A DNA stretch of 64,000 nt from Ailanthus altissimus (lineage: Eukaryota > Streptophyta > Magnoliopsida > Sapindales > Simaroubaceae). Shown piece by piece: positions 26,101 to 36,568 of the stretch. The stretch spans positions 8,506,501 through 8,570,500 of the forward strand of contig OX327696.1 in assembly GCA_946807835.1 (NCBI GenBank), in the 5' to 3' direction. Position 1 is the first letter of the stretch, and every line of letters starts with the position of its first letter. The position numbers and the translations under genes are program-made. Under the pieces are notes generated by a model. That model ran no database searches and was not told where the DNA came from. It worked only from the letters and a program-made list of their open reading frames with translations.

Positions 26101-29100
26101 CAGGATGAATCTCAGTGGTGGTTTCTTTCAGGATTTTCAATTTCCATTATGAAGGCTGATGAAGCAATTCTGCAACATCTTGATGCTCAAACAAAGGCTC
26201 CTTATTGGCCTGTTGGTGTTGATGGTATGTGATATATTAGAATATTGCTTTCTTTCTTTGTTGTTCTGTAATCCGCTAAAGTTAAATATTGATTGTCATC
26301 TGTGAAGATTCCCCAATGGAAAAACTGATGATCTTTATACGCTTTCAAAAATGAAGTTTACCTTTCAACAATATTTAATATATCATATAACACTGTATAA
26401 AAGGTCAAAATAATTTTTCACAGCGATTACCTTCTCTGAGCTTCGGTAATTGCAGGCAATCGTCCACCGGCCAAGATTCCTGTTCCAATGCCACCTTCTC
26501 ATTCATCAAAGAGTGAAGAGGTTAGTTTCTAGAAAATCTGATATTTTCATACTGTTTCTCACAAATTGATAATGGCCACCTATTATCCCAACTGCAATAC
26601 GAGAGAAGTTTCCTCCTCGGAGGCTACTCTCACATCTATTGATGTGGTTGTCTCATTTCTATGCAACTACTCTCACATCTATTGCTATGAATTGGTACCA
26701 GCAGACAGCTGAGTAGCAACTACTACATTAGTTGCAAATTGCTTTGTAGAATATCTCTTACAATGGGAGCTTTACAAATTGGCCAAAAGTTTCTTTTGTC
26801 CAAAGAAATGGAAATTAGTCAGAGATGAATCTGATTCAATGTATGAGTTGATAGGCCTGAACTCAGAAAAAATTATTGTAGTAACAGCTATTTATAGATG
26901 TGATGAGCTCATTTATTCAAGGTTCCCGCTCACAGTAGTTGCAAACTACACGCCTGTCTAACCTACTCATTGCAGTGATTCTGTGATGTGAAGTTCCTAG
27001 TAACAGTTTTGTTTGATTCCATCCTGTTATGTTTTTCCAGTTTGGATAACCCTGTAATCTTATGTTCTTAATACAGGACGAGCTAGGCTATTTTGATGTT
27101 ATTTTCATTTTTGGTTGGACTATGGTTTTATTTTCTTGTTGGAGATGTATTTTTGCTTTTTGTCAGTTGGTGATAGGGTATATTTCTACCTATTTTATTT
27201 ACGATTTTGGCCTCTTGTTTAGGGTTTTAAACAGACTTGATTTGATAATTTGGGATAATTGCTTATTTTCTCCCTAATTTCTTCTTAAAATTCTCCCCTT
27301 TCTGTCCTCTTTTTGGCTCTCTTTCACTTAAGGAATTCATCCTATTGTCTAGGGGAAAGAAAAATTCCTATTACTATCCTACATCAGGGTTGATATGCTT
27401 AAACTGGCATTACTTTGTTTTGAATAGGAAAATTACAGTGGATGAGATTGAGCACAAAATGTTTGGCCTCACTTTTCTGGATCTGTTTCTTAGTAGAAAT
27501 TTAAATAAAAAAACTGAATGAATATCCTTGCATTTTATTTGAAACAAGGAAGTGTGCTTATATGTATAGTAAATTAGGGTGCTGAACGAAGAACTTGAGA
27601 TATTTCAAGTTTGTTCTTTAAGGTTTTTTTTTTAAAAAATAAAAAATTCTTTTTCGATCATCATGTTTAGTAGTTTCACAATAAGAATTATATAGTTTGC
27701 ATATTATTTTTAGTAGTTTTACTATTGTTTGGTTTTTAAATTTCTCTAATGTCTAGACAGCAATATGCCACTGATGAGGATATCATGGAAAATATTTTCC
27801 CTTGAATTGTGAATGTTAAACAATTGAGGAATTTTAGTTAGCAAGTCTCTTTCATTAAATTATTGTGCTGGATGATTTTTCTTGTCGTATTTGGAGTAGA
27901 ATGGCTCAATGATGAGCTGATGAAACACTAATAACAAGAATCATATTTATTGTTGTCTTCAGAGTCTCTTAGTTGTCCCCAGCAGAGTGTGAATAGTTCG
28001 ATATGGTTTTATCATTGTCCCATTAGAACTAACTCCCCAAGTTTGCTTTTGATTAGTCATTAAGTCGGCCACAACAGCTATGTCAACATGGCCGTGTACT
28101 TGAGGTCGCTATTGAAGCAGCAGCAAATGCAATAATCAATCTGAGTGACAGTTTAAACGATTGGGATAGCAAAGTTGGTGATGGGGACTGTGGGTCAACA
28201 GTGAGTCCAATACCAAACTCTAGCATCTTTGGTCTTCTGCTTGGTGATTTTCTGTATCTTAGGCCAAACTTTATTTACTAATGCAGATGTACAGAGGTGC
28301 AACAGCAATTCTAGAGGACTTGAAAAAATAGTAAGTTTGCAAATGGTTTGTATGAGAAATTGTACATATCAATGCTTCATAGTTTCTCAAACATGTGATT
28401 ATTATAAAAATTGTGGTATTAGAATTTCTCCATTTGTCATGGATCATTCTCATAGTTAAGTAAGATTGGAAATATTCTAACCTATATAAGAAAAGAAAAT
28501 GTTTAAAGCTCGAAAATTTTTATTACTAATCTAGCTCCTAAGATGGGGTGACAGACCGCTGTACAGAGATCTGCCTTTATTCTAGTAGAGAAAACCAACA
28601 GTATCGGGTCCACAAAATTTTAATTTGTACTTTGAATTCTATTCTATATGATTGACCCCTAACATTCATTTCTTTCAACACTTGTTAATGCTTCATCTGC
28701 ACTTTGAATCTTTTATCCTAGAAGTTACAAACTACTTTGTTTTCAAGACTTCTTTTGGTTGCTGATATGGAGTGGCTGCTATGGTTTTCTTGGTTCTGTT
28801 GAATTTGGTTCATGGATAAACAAGTCAGAATGTTTTAATTATCTTTGTCCATGGTTCATCTGAGTTTTCTCCTTTCATTTTCTAATGTTATGGACGATAT
28901 GTGCTCAACTGAGTAATGGAAATTTTAAATTTTGAATTAATTATTAATCAACATTGAGCGAAAGAACCATGTAGGTAGAGAGAATTCTACAAGGAATACA
29001 TTGTTATTAACTCGTTGTTATATGAATCATTACTATCCTTTATATTGGTGAAAGCACAACAAATAAGGAGATACTAATACAACTAGGAAACACCAATACT

Positions 29101-31148
29101 CTTAGGAAACACAAATATGAACCTATCAAGCACCGAGTAATAAAACCCCCATATATTCCTATTTTAGCTTCAACAATTATTACTTGGCTTGGGAAATTGT
29201 TGTTGCTTTATGCATGCATGAAGTCAGGTTATAGATATGTTGATGTCTAGTGGCAAATCTGTTGGTGCCTTCAATCCAGGATTATGTTCAAGTTCTCAAG
29301 GAGTTCGGGAGTTGAGAATATATTGTGGGGAATGAATTATTCAAGGAGGAACGGAGATTATAATTGTAACCGGGTTGTGTTTTTGGTTCAATGGGAGCGG
29401 TTGTTGTAAAGTTATGAGTTGTAGAAAGTTTTCAGGACAATGAGTATTGAGAGGATTTAGGAGATAGCTTATTGTAATGAGGTAACATTGATGGTGCGGA
29501 CGTCAGTGTCATATAATATAGAATTTGAAAGTGTTGCATAAAGTTTTCAAGCATTATATCATTCAGTCCCATAATAAGGAGATGATCTAATATCCAATTC
29601 AGCCCCATATTACTCTCTTGATTCAAATAAATATTATTAATCTTTAAGATGACTCTGCTTCAAGATATAGTTTTTTCTTCTTTTTTTATTTTTTAACTGG
29701 CTTAGTTGATGAATCATCCTTTTCTCTTCCCAGTTATCCATTGAATGATGCTGCAGAAACAGTTAATGAGATTGGAGCTTCTATCAGGAGAGTTATGGGT
29801 GGAACGAGTGGAATCTTGTAACTTTATCTCCTTTTACCTATCACTTATGCTTTGAGATTCTTTATGAAAATTACTTTTGTTCTTATACATCTGTGCCTTA
29901 ACTATTTATGTTTTTCCTTTTTAAACAGGTACAATATATTTTGTAAGGCAGCATATGCAAAATTGAAAGAAAACTCCAAGTCTGTCATCACTTCAAAACA
30001 ATGTGAGATAATTTTCCTTATGAAGTAAGTTTCTAGGCAGGCCTACAATTTCTAATAACTCTTTTATTCAGGGGCTGAAGCACTTGAAGCTTCCATTGCG
30101 GCAATCAGTAAATATGGTGGGGCCACTGCTGGTTACCGCACATTGTTAGATGCTCTGATTCCAGCAGCAGCAGTTCTTAAGGAGGTCTTTAGCTCAAATC
30201 CTATAATAATGTAGCATGTTTTTGTAGTTATGCTTTTATCATATTTTGTCCTGATATTTTATGTTGCAAGCAGAGGTTAAGTGCAGGGGTTGATCCTTCT
30301 GCTGCCTTTATTCTATCATCTGAAGCAGCATTGGCTGGAGCTGAATCAACTAAACACATGCAGGCACAGGTGAGATTTTAATTGATACCTTCCCCATTTT
30401 TAGGATTCTGCTTAAGACTTACCTGCTCTTGACTTTGTTGCAAGTCGCCTGTGAGCAACAAGGGCTACAGTGATCTGCATTATTACATTGTAATGCTTAA
30501 TGAAGTTGGAAGAGATCTTCAATTTGTCTATAAGCCTCAGTTTAATCTTAGAACACAATTGGTTAAAAATACTGATGAAAAGAAATCATCTTGAAGATGG
30601 CTTTGATAAAAAAATTCTATGAAATGGTGAAAAGCAAAAGCTCAGAATAGGTATCGTGCAATGAAGGTGTTAGGATAATCAATTGGATGCACTTATCCAA
30701 GTTGCTTGGTGAGGTTAGCCAACTCCAGATTTAGTTGCCTTTTTTCACAGAATTATTCCTAAACACCAATGGCAGGAGTCTTTCATTTAGGGTGGGGCAT
30801 TAGCTCAAAAGCATAAGGTGTGATTTTCACAAGAACGCCAAAAGCATAGATATAGCAGTGGTATAATGTTAACTTTCAAGTAAAATCAGAGTTGAAATGT
30901 AATTAAGTGAACTGAAATGATAATTTATATATGATTCATGTTGAAGAAATGAACAGTCCCTTCGGCATATTTATTATGTATTGCCTTGTATTTTTGAAAT
31001 CTGATTTGTGTAACTGATACAGGCTGGTCGTTCAACCTATGTCTCTGGGGAGATCCTTGCATCAGTTCCCGACCCCGGTGCCATGGCTGCAGCTGCATGG
31101 TACAGAGCAGCAGCCTTAGCTGTGAAGGAAAAGTACAGAGCTTCATGA
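17101..31148 (+). CDS. Dihydroxyacetone kinase (DhaK-DhaL fusion), 20 exons
   Basis: ATP-dependent kinase for dihydroxyacetone (family also called triokinase or, loosely, 3,4-dihydroxy-2-butanone kinase); family members act in the cytosol and feed DHAP to glycolysis. Exons: 17101-17140, 17746-17819, 17917-17980, 20235-20347, 20451-20498, 20688-20759, 20933-21022, 21494-21667, 23728-23811, 24156-24211, 25929-26059, 26132-26224, 26456-26520, 28057-28200, 28287-28330, 29734-29817, 29929-30002, 30072-30184, 30274-30369, 31023-31148. They join in phase with GT-AG sites and no stop, giving 594 aa, the usual plant length. The DhaK domain (about 1-340) has G-G-G-S-G-H-E-P (His65), N-Y-T-G-D (Asp118) and H-G-E-P-G, whose His226 would bind the substrate covalently. 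The DhaL domain (about 375-590) has Asp405, Asp410 and Asp412 (D-x4-D-G-D) for Mg-ATP, and G-G-T-S-G. Start chosen at M-A-F-Q-G-K-K, where family proteins start. Looks functional. Confidence 0.95.
17675..17746 (+). repeat. 36-bp tandem duplication creating two identical splice acceptors
   Basis: Copies 17,675-17,710 and 17,711-17,746 are identical. Each ends in gatatggttgcagc, so the polypyrimidine tract and AG of intron 1 exist twice. Using the first AG would begin exon 2 at 17,710 and add exactly 12 codons without a stop. The second AG (exon start 17,746) gives the family-standard protein. Confidence 0.95.
21841..23590 (-). mobile_element. Internally deleted copia-type element in kinase intron 8
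   Basis: Two related blocks of about 240 bp in the same orientation (21,841-22,072 and about 23,333-23,590) share phrases such as aagcactaactaataaca and are LTRs. Just inside the right block, the minus strand reads tggcattagagc (plus 23,320-23,331), close to the tggtatcagagc primer-binding site of copia elements. Just inside the left block, the minus strand has the purine-rich gaggtagag before tgttgatgc, a polypurine tract and LTR start. The 1.25 kb between them has no copia coding domain I can read, so it is a small non-autonomous or deleted copy. It is antisense to the host gene and spliced out with the intron. Confidence 0.75.
27055..27360 (+). repeat. Interspersed repeat in kinase intron 13
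   Basis: The stretch starting caggacgagctaggcta is related to the reverse complement of about 37,780-38,060 in a glycosyltransferase intron (gacgagctaggcta, then a diverged region ending in cttgtt). Two host genes thus carry the same family, probably an LTR fragment. Ends are not defined. Confidence 0.4.
28965..29175 (-). mobile_element. Solo LTR in kinase intron 15
   Basis: About 210 bp resembles the LTRs in intron 8 (shared agaaccatgtaggtagag-type start, caactaggaaacac, atcaagcac and ttagcttcaacaa end) without any internal region. It has the same antisense orientation. Flanking duplications were not identified. Confidence 0.65.
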
Positions 31149-31775
31149 CCTGATGCATTTGCCACAATTCATGCTCCTTTGGCTACAGATTTAACCCAGT
31201 GAATTTTTTGTTCATTGTTCTATGATACCATCTCACTGATTAGGCTTTCTGCTGATATGCATTTTTCATGCATAAAGCTGAGAGAGTTTTTCCCATACAC
31301 GTCTGAGAATCTCTTAGAAAATGTAACGATGAACGTCCTGTCTGATGAACTTTGTTGAGTATTATTATATACCACTTGGATTGTAACTTTAATGGTCCAA
31401 ATCACATCTTTGACACGGCTGGAACTTGGAATGCATATGCATTATTATTATTATATTAAACGTTAATATAGAATGATTTTGCATCTGATTTGTAATGTTG
31501 CATTGGCAGGCACGACAAGATCAATTTTATTTTTTGAAGCATTATATTGTAGACAAACTTTGGTTTTTATCACTTTTTTTTGAGTTGAAAAGCATCAGAA
31601 TGCGGGAGGGATAAAGGTTACTTTTTTTTTCTTTTTCTTTTTACATAGTTTTTAACACAAGTTTATAGCTATTTAATAATTAAGATTAAAAATAATAATT
31701 TTCATTCAATAATTAAAATTAAAATTGTTGTAATTTTTTAAAAGATATTTACTTATTAATAGCTCAATTATAAAT
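31149..31775 (+). other. 3' flank of the kinase gene
   Basis: The 3' UTR must begin after the stop at 31,148. The region is T-rich with several possible AT-rich polyadenylation signals near 31,440-31,480 (tattattattatattaaa), none of which can be chosen. No further gene is seen. Confidence 0.5.
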
Positions 31776-32235
31776 TATCCTTGAGCTCAGGTTTTTATAA
31801 ATGAAATCTCTAGTTTGGGCGGGCTCGGGTCTTCATAAATATAATCTCTATTATAAGTGGGTTTGAGTGCTTATTTGAAATTATTTTATCTTAGACAGGC
31901 TTAAATTTTCATAAATGCAATGTGCTTGGGTGTTATTGAAATTATTCCTTCTTTAGGCGGGCTTGGGCTTAAGGCTCGGATGCATATTTAAAATTATCTA
32001 TGTTTTAGACAGGTCTTGGGCTTTCATAAATGCAATTTTTGTCTTAGGCGGGCTCAAGTTCCAATGAGAGCTAGGTGCTCAGGGTCTTCGATAAGAGCTA
32101 GGTGCTTGGGATCTTCAATAAGAATTTGTGTTTGAGGTCTTAAATGAGAGTTGTGTTCGGGGTCTTCGATGAAAGCTTGTGTTTGAGGTCCTCAAGGCGG
32201 ACTTATGTGGTTGAGCTTGAGTCTTCCGTAATCAG
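31775..32235 (+). repeat. Degenerate short tandem repeats downstream of the kinase gene
   Basis: From about 31,775 to 32,065 there are repeats of the theme ggcgggctcgggtcttcata / aaatgcaat, each about 55-75 bp. From about 32,070 to 32,200 there is a shorter theme, gagagctaggtgctcagggt / tcttcgat, of roughly 35 bp. No coding frame spans them. This is minisatellite-like sequence of unknown origin. Confidence 0.6.
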
Positions 32236-32584
32236 TTCTGTAAAAGGGCATAATAAATCATACATGCTGTGGGGGCCTTATTTGTAAAAGTTTTAAAATA
32301 ATCTTGGTTAGAAATAAATTCTTACAACTTTGGGGTTTAACTAAGAAAATTTAGATAAAGCCGTGGTTTCAACATTCTTTTATGTGCCGCCACTTCCCTT
32401 ATATATTATGTCTTGCAAGTTTAGGTCACTTGCCCTCCTCCACTATAATTTGCTTAGTTCTCCTGTCAAAGTTCCTACTTCGATTCTAGAGCAACTTCCC
32501 TTCTTTCTCAAACTTTTTTTTGTATAATAGAAGGTACGGTGTCCGGGCAACATTCATTCTTTTAACCTCATTATATACGCAGGC

Positions 32585-32610
32585 ATATATATATATATAT
32601 ATATATATAT
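32585..32610. repeat. (AT)n microsatellite
   Basis: An uninterrupted run of 13 AT units lies in intergenic DNA. Confidence 0.95.
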
Positions 32611-32619
32611 GTATTTTTT

Positions 32620-33770
32620 CTTTTCAAATCACAACCCTCACCCAAGGAGAGCCCTTTACTGTGCGTATTTTTATATTATATTTTTTTTTTCTGAAGTTTA
32701 AATTTAAAATGAATAATATTATATTAATATAAAAATATAAATATTACATTAATATAAAAAAATATATAATTTTTTATGCCCTGCAAAATTAAAAAAATAA
32801 TTTTAACTTAACACAGATATTCAATTTTAGTTTTAAAAAAATAAAAGGAAAACAAAAAGAGAGGGCAACTGGGTAAAAGCAATCTTTCTATCCTACGAAA
32901 TCATCTCCCTTCTCTCTAAAGTAAAAACATCCACTCTCACCGAATTTCTCATTTTCGTAGGAGAAAGTGACTTTCAGTCCTCTTTTTGGTGAATAGTGAA
33001 TTTATTTTCTTTTATCTATTCTTTATTTTTCATTTTGTTTGGAATTTTAGTACCACCTAAATCTAGATCTAATGTGGCTTTTGTCCATCTAAGTTTAGAT
33101 CTATTATGGTTTTTTGTGTTGTTGTTTGTTCTTATGTGTTTTGAAGCAACTAATCTCAGGAATCCTATCTTATTTGGTCTAGATTCGAAGTATAGAACAA
33201 GCATGGTATTGTTTGGATAGAAATTGCTCCATCTCAGACTTTTTATATTTTTTATTTTCTGAAATTAAATCTTGTTAGGTCAAATAATTTCTGTTTTTAA
33301 GGGGTTTCTATCTTCACTCTTTTAAAAATTTGTGTTCTGTTTTTTTTAGGATCTTATTCTCCATTATTTCTCTTCTTTATAAAGATATGTGTTTGAGTAT
33401 ACGTGTAAATATAATATTTTATCCTAATAATCTTTCAATTATAATATTAGGGATCTTTTTAATATAATACCGATTGTGTTATTAATGATGTAATATTAGT
33501 TGTAAAAAAAAAAAAAGGCGACCGGGGGAGATAAAAAAAAAGGGAAGATGTGGATTTATTCCTGAAATAATTTGTTATATAGTGTATTGAAAATTGAAGA
33601 AAGTTAAAGAGTTTGTTAAAAATATGAAAAATTATTGATTTGATAAGAAGAAATCTTGAGTCCTAAAATCTTACAAATGGCGGCGTGTGGTCACATTAAA
33701 GGAAAAGATTCAAATCCATCACTCTCAATGAAAGAAAACAAGTCTGTCTGCCATTAACATTTAACACCTT
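32620..33770. other. Intergenic, AT-rich, no gene recognised
   Basis: There is low-complexity sequence with poly-A runs (near 33,505-33,540). Two overlapping open stretches near 33,000-33,220 lie on opposite strands and resemble no protein I know. I see no support for a gene. Confidence 0.4.
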
Positions 33771-33772
33771 GA

Positions 33773-33803
33773 AGAGCAAGAGCAAGAGCAAGAGCAAGAG
33801 CAA
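33773..33803. repeat. Hexanucleotide microsatellite (agagca)n
   Basis: Five units of agagca lie about 50 bp beyond the plantacyanin stop codon, so the repeat is probably in its 3' UTR or just after it. Confidence 0.9.
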
Positions 33804-33851
33804 TGATTTAATATAAAAAGAGATGCAAATTAAACATTCCCATTAATCAAA

Positions 33852-34332
33852 TCAAACGGCATTGATAGCAATTTTCATGCCAAAAAAGCGGCAATGAACG
33901 GTGACGGTGCAGATGAAGAAGTTTTGTCCCTTGAGAAGCCGGATCCGATCCTCTCCTGTTTCAAAAACTTTGCCACCGCTTGCCTTGGAGCAAGATTTAT
34001 AACCCGCCTCGTCCACCGCCACAACGTTGTGGAGAAACCTATTATACTTGAATACTACAAACATAACAATTACATATAAATTCTATGTAAACATTGATAT
34101 TAAAAGGCATTGATTCTGGGTTGTAGCTTTACTCACCAAGTGTGTCACCGGCTTTAAACTGCTTTCCTTTAGGCCAGTCGGAGACGCCAAATGTCCAACC
34201 ATCTTCATCACCAACCATGTGGGTTTCTGCTGCTTCAGCCAGCTCCAGCTCGCCATGGAGGAGGAGCAACAACAAGCTGCCCACCAGCACTGCTGTGCCC
34301 ATCATTATTGCACTGCTTCTTCCCTTCACCAT
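33852..34332 (-). CDS. Plantacyanin / basic blue copper protein, 2 exons
   Basis: Small secreted cupredoxin with a type I copper site; family members act in the apoplast in cell-wall and reproductive tissues. Exon 1 is 34332-34137 and exon 2 is 34054-33852 (gtgagt donor, tttgtag acceptor), giving 132 aa. Residues 1 to about 35 form a signal peptide with a leucine-rich core. The mature part begins near E-T-H-M-V-G-D, with W-T-F and the W-P-K-G-K-x-F-K-A-G-D block. Copper ligands are His74 (L-H-N-V-V), Cys114, His119 and Met125; Cys87 and Cys120 would form the disulphide. The His74-Cys114 and Cys114-His119 spacings match cucumber basic protein, but His119-Met125 has one extra residue, and the usual N-F-P-G between Cys and His is T-V-T-V. 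No GPI tail is present, as expected for plantacyanins. Confidence 0.92.
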
Positions 34333-34462
34333 TTTTCTTGAAGTAATTAACAGAACAAAGTATCTAAGACTGGCCGCGACAAAGAGAGAAGTGTGTTTAG
34401 TTACACAAGTTGCGCAGGCTGAGATTGAGAAGCTTCATGCCCTTTTTAATGGAGCTGGCTGA

Positions 34463-36568
34463 GCCTTGTGCTTGTGGAGTTCTAACCCTAAACTTTGAAC
34501 ATAAACAGATGGGCCCCGTCATCAGGAATGAGTTGTGTTACTTCTTCTTCCAGATTCGTATATTAATTTAAATTTTAGATTTTGGCATTCAGCCTAGAAG
34601 AGCAGGAAAGCGAGATATTTCTTAAGTCAGAAATTTGATCTACCCAGCTCAGAAGAAATTTTCGCCGCCAGTTAGCTATAAATTATGAGTATATATTACG
34701 AGAGGAATGTTATATATTTTAAATTATGTTTTAAATAATAATGTCTTAAATAATTATTAAATAATAAAATAATATAAAATTTAAAATTATTTAGATGATT
34801 GTTTAATTTATTATTATTTAAAATATATAATATTATTTATTAATTATAAATACAAATTCTATCATATAAAATTGATATAATGTAATAAGATATTATTAAA
34901 TGAATATAATAAATAAATTAACTAATAAATAAAAGTAAAAATATATAATAATAATATTATTTTACTCATTTACTCAAAACTATTTCACATCAATGTAAAT
35001 AATTTATATTATAATACTATTCTAGCTATTATTTTTTTAATGGGAGATACTGATACCTCATGGCATTGAATTGTTTCATTTTAGTTAAAAAAAAAATAGC
35101 AGGACCTTATTTTTTAGCAATCCCGTGAACTACTTTAACGTCAAAATGATTCTTATTTACGTTCTGGCCTTTTGTTTTTCTATTAAAAGTTGTTTAAATT
35201 TTTAGAACGAGGACATAAGATTCTTGCTTCAAATTTAATTATCACTTGCCATAAATTAAAATAAATTAATACTAAAATAATATAAATTTTAAAATAATTT
35301 ATTATATTAAATAATTACTTATCACATTATTATTTAAAATACATAATATTATTCAATAAAACATTAAAGAGTTCCCCTTTATTGTGCCCGTGTAATACAA
35401 GTTGATCCATAAATTATTAGCCCTCTTATTAAATGGATCTTAACAGCCCACGGGATCTTCTTGATCCACGAGTTGACTTTTTTTCGACCGAAAATTCCAA
35501 TAACCGTGCCTCGTTTCTTATAAATTAATATTTTACATGCTTTTCAAATCAAAAGGAGAAGCATTTAATCATGCGATCTGAAATTCATTTATGAATTTAG
35601 CAGTATTCTTATTTCCTTATTAAATTTTTCCTTTTTTTTTACTTATTTCAAGTCCCTTGGAATTACATATAACTTTTGGCATGAAGGTAATAATATGATG
35701 GACTATAAACTCACTTGTTTAATAAATTTAGCTGATCAAGATCAACCAAAGATTGTGCTGATCATTGTAAATCTTGATGGGAAGATATAAAGATAGTCAA
35801 CTCCCAACATTTCTAAAATTAACGTGATACCACGAGCTAAGATTACAGGCTGATCTTGAAAATCTTGGCAAAATCTCCATTGCCTAAGGAAAAAAAAAGA
35901 AGACCTAGGTCAGAATGTGAAGCATGTTTTGTGAGGCTTATCCAGCCATGTCAATCGACTAAAATGAACTTAATCAAAATTAACTTGTGACAGTTCAAAA
36001 CTCAACAAATCATAGGGTTTAGGGTGAGTTCAAGCCAACACAATATTTTTGTGTGAATTATATTAGTGTTTTTGTTACTGTTACATGAATTATGCGAAGG
36101 TTCGCCAACCAGTAGCGGCTTTCAAGAGACAAGAATCCAACGATTAACTGTAAACAGAAAAAAAAAATAATAACCAAGGTTTCGAATCCACTCGTATTCG
36201 ACTCTGTAAAGCCATAAAATATTCTTACCCAGAGCTGCAATTTGTAGTCAGTTAACCAGAATCACACAGCACTAGGAGATTCAAAATCAAACTGGAGTAA
36301 TTTCAGATCCCTATTCGGATGTCAAATAGAACTATAATAGTTTTTTATAATCCTTAAGCTATTTTGTTGTTGAGTCATAGAAGGTCATATTCTCAGTGTC
36401 CAACAGGTGGTTTAATTTCATTTTATGTTCTCTGCGTGAATTGTATCATATATTCTATGATGTCAAGAGAAATACATTAGATGTGTAATATGGCAAAACC
36501 AGCATGACAAAAGATGCAAGACTGCAGACCTTGTGGCATTCTGGAGAAATCTCTTCACAGTATTTTAA
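34463..36568. other. Intergenic between glycosyltransferase 3' end and plantacyanin 5' end
   Basis: The plantacyanin promoter should lie in 34,333 to about 35,000. Sequence from 34,690 to 35,350 is very AT-rich, with self-complementary phrases such as ttatttaaaatatataatatt occurring twice (about 34,812 and, diverged, 35,327), possibly small MITEs. From 35,700 to 36,560 no gene or known repeat is recognised. Confidence 0.4.

Noticed and set aside
33000..33220. Possible small secreted protein gene in the intergenic region
   Set aside because: Overlapping open stretches on both strands in low-complexity DNA, with no homologue known to me and no splice or promoter support.
34142..34462. 106-codon plus-strand open frame opposite plantacyanin exon 1
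   Set aside because: It lies antisense to the signal-peptide exon, has no known homology, and is explained by the complementary coding strand.
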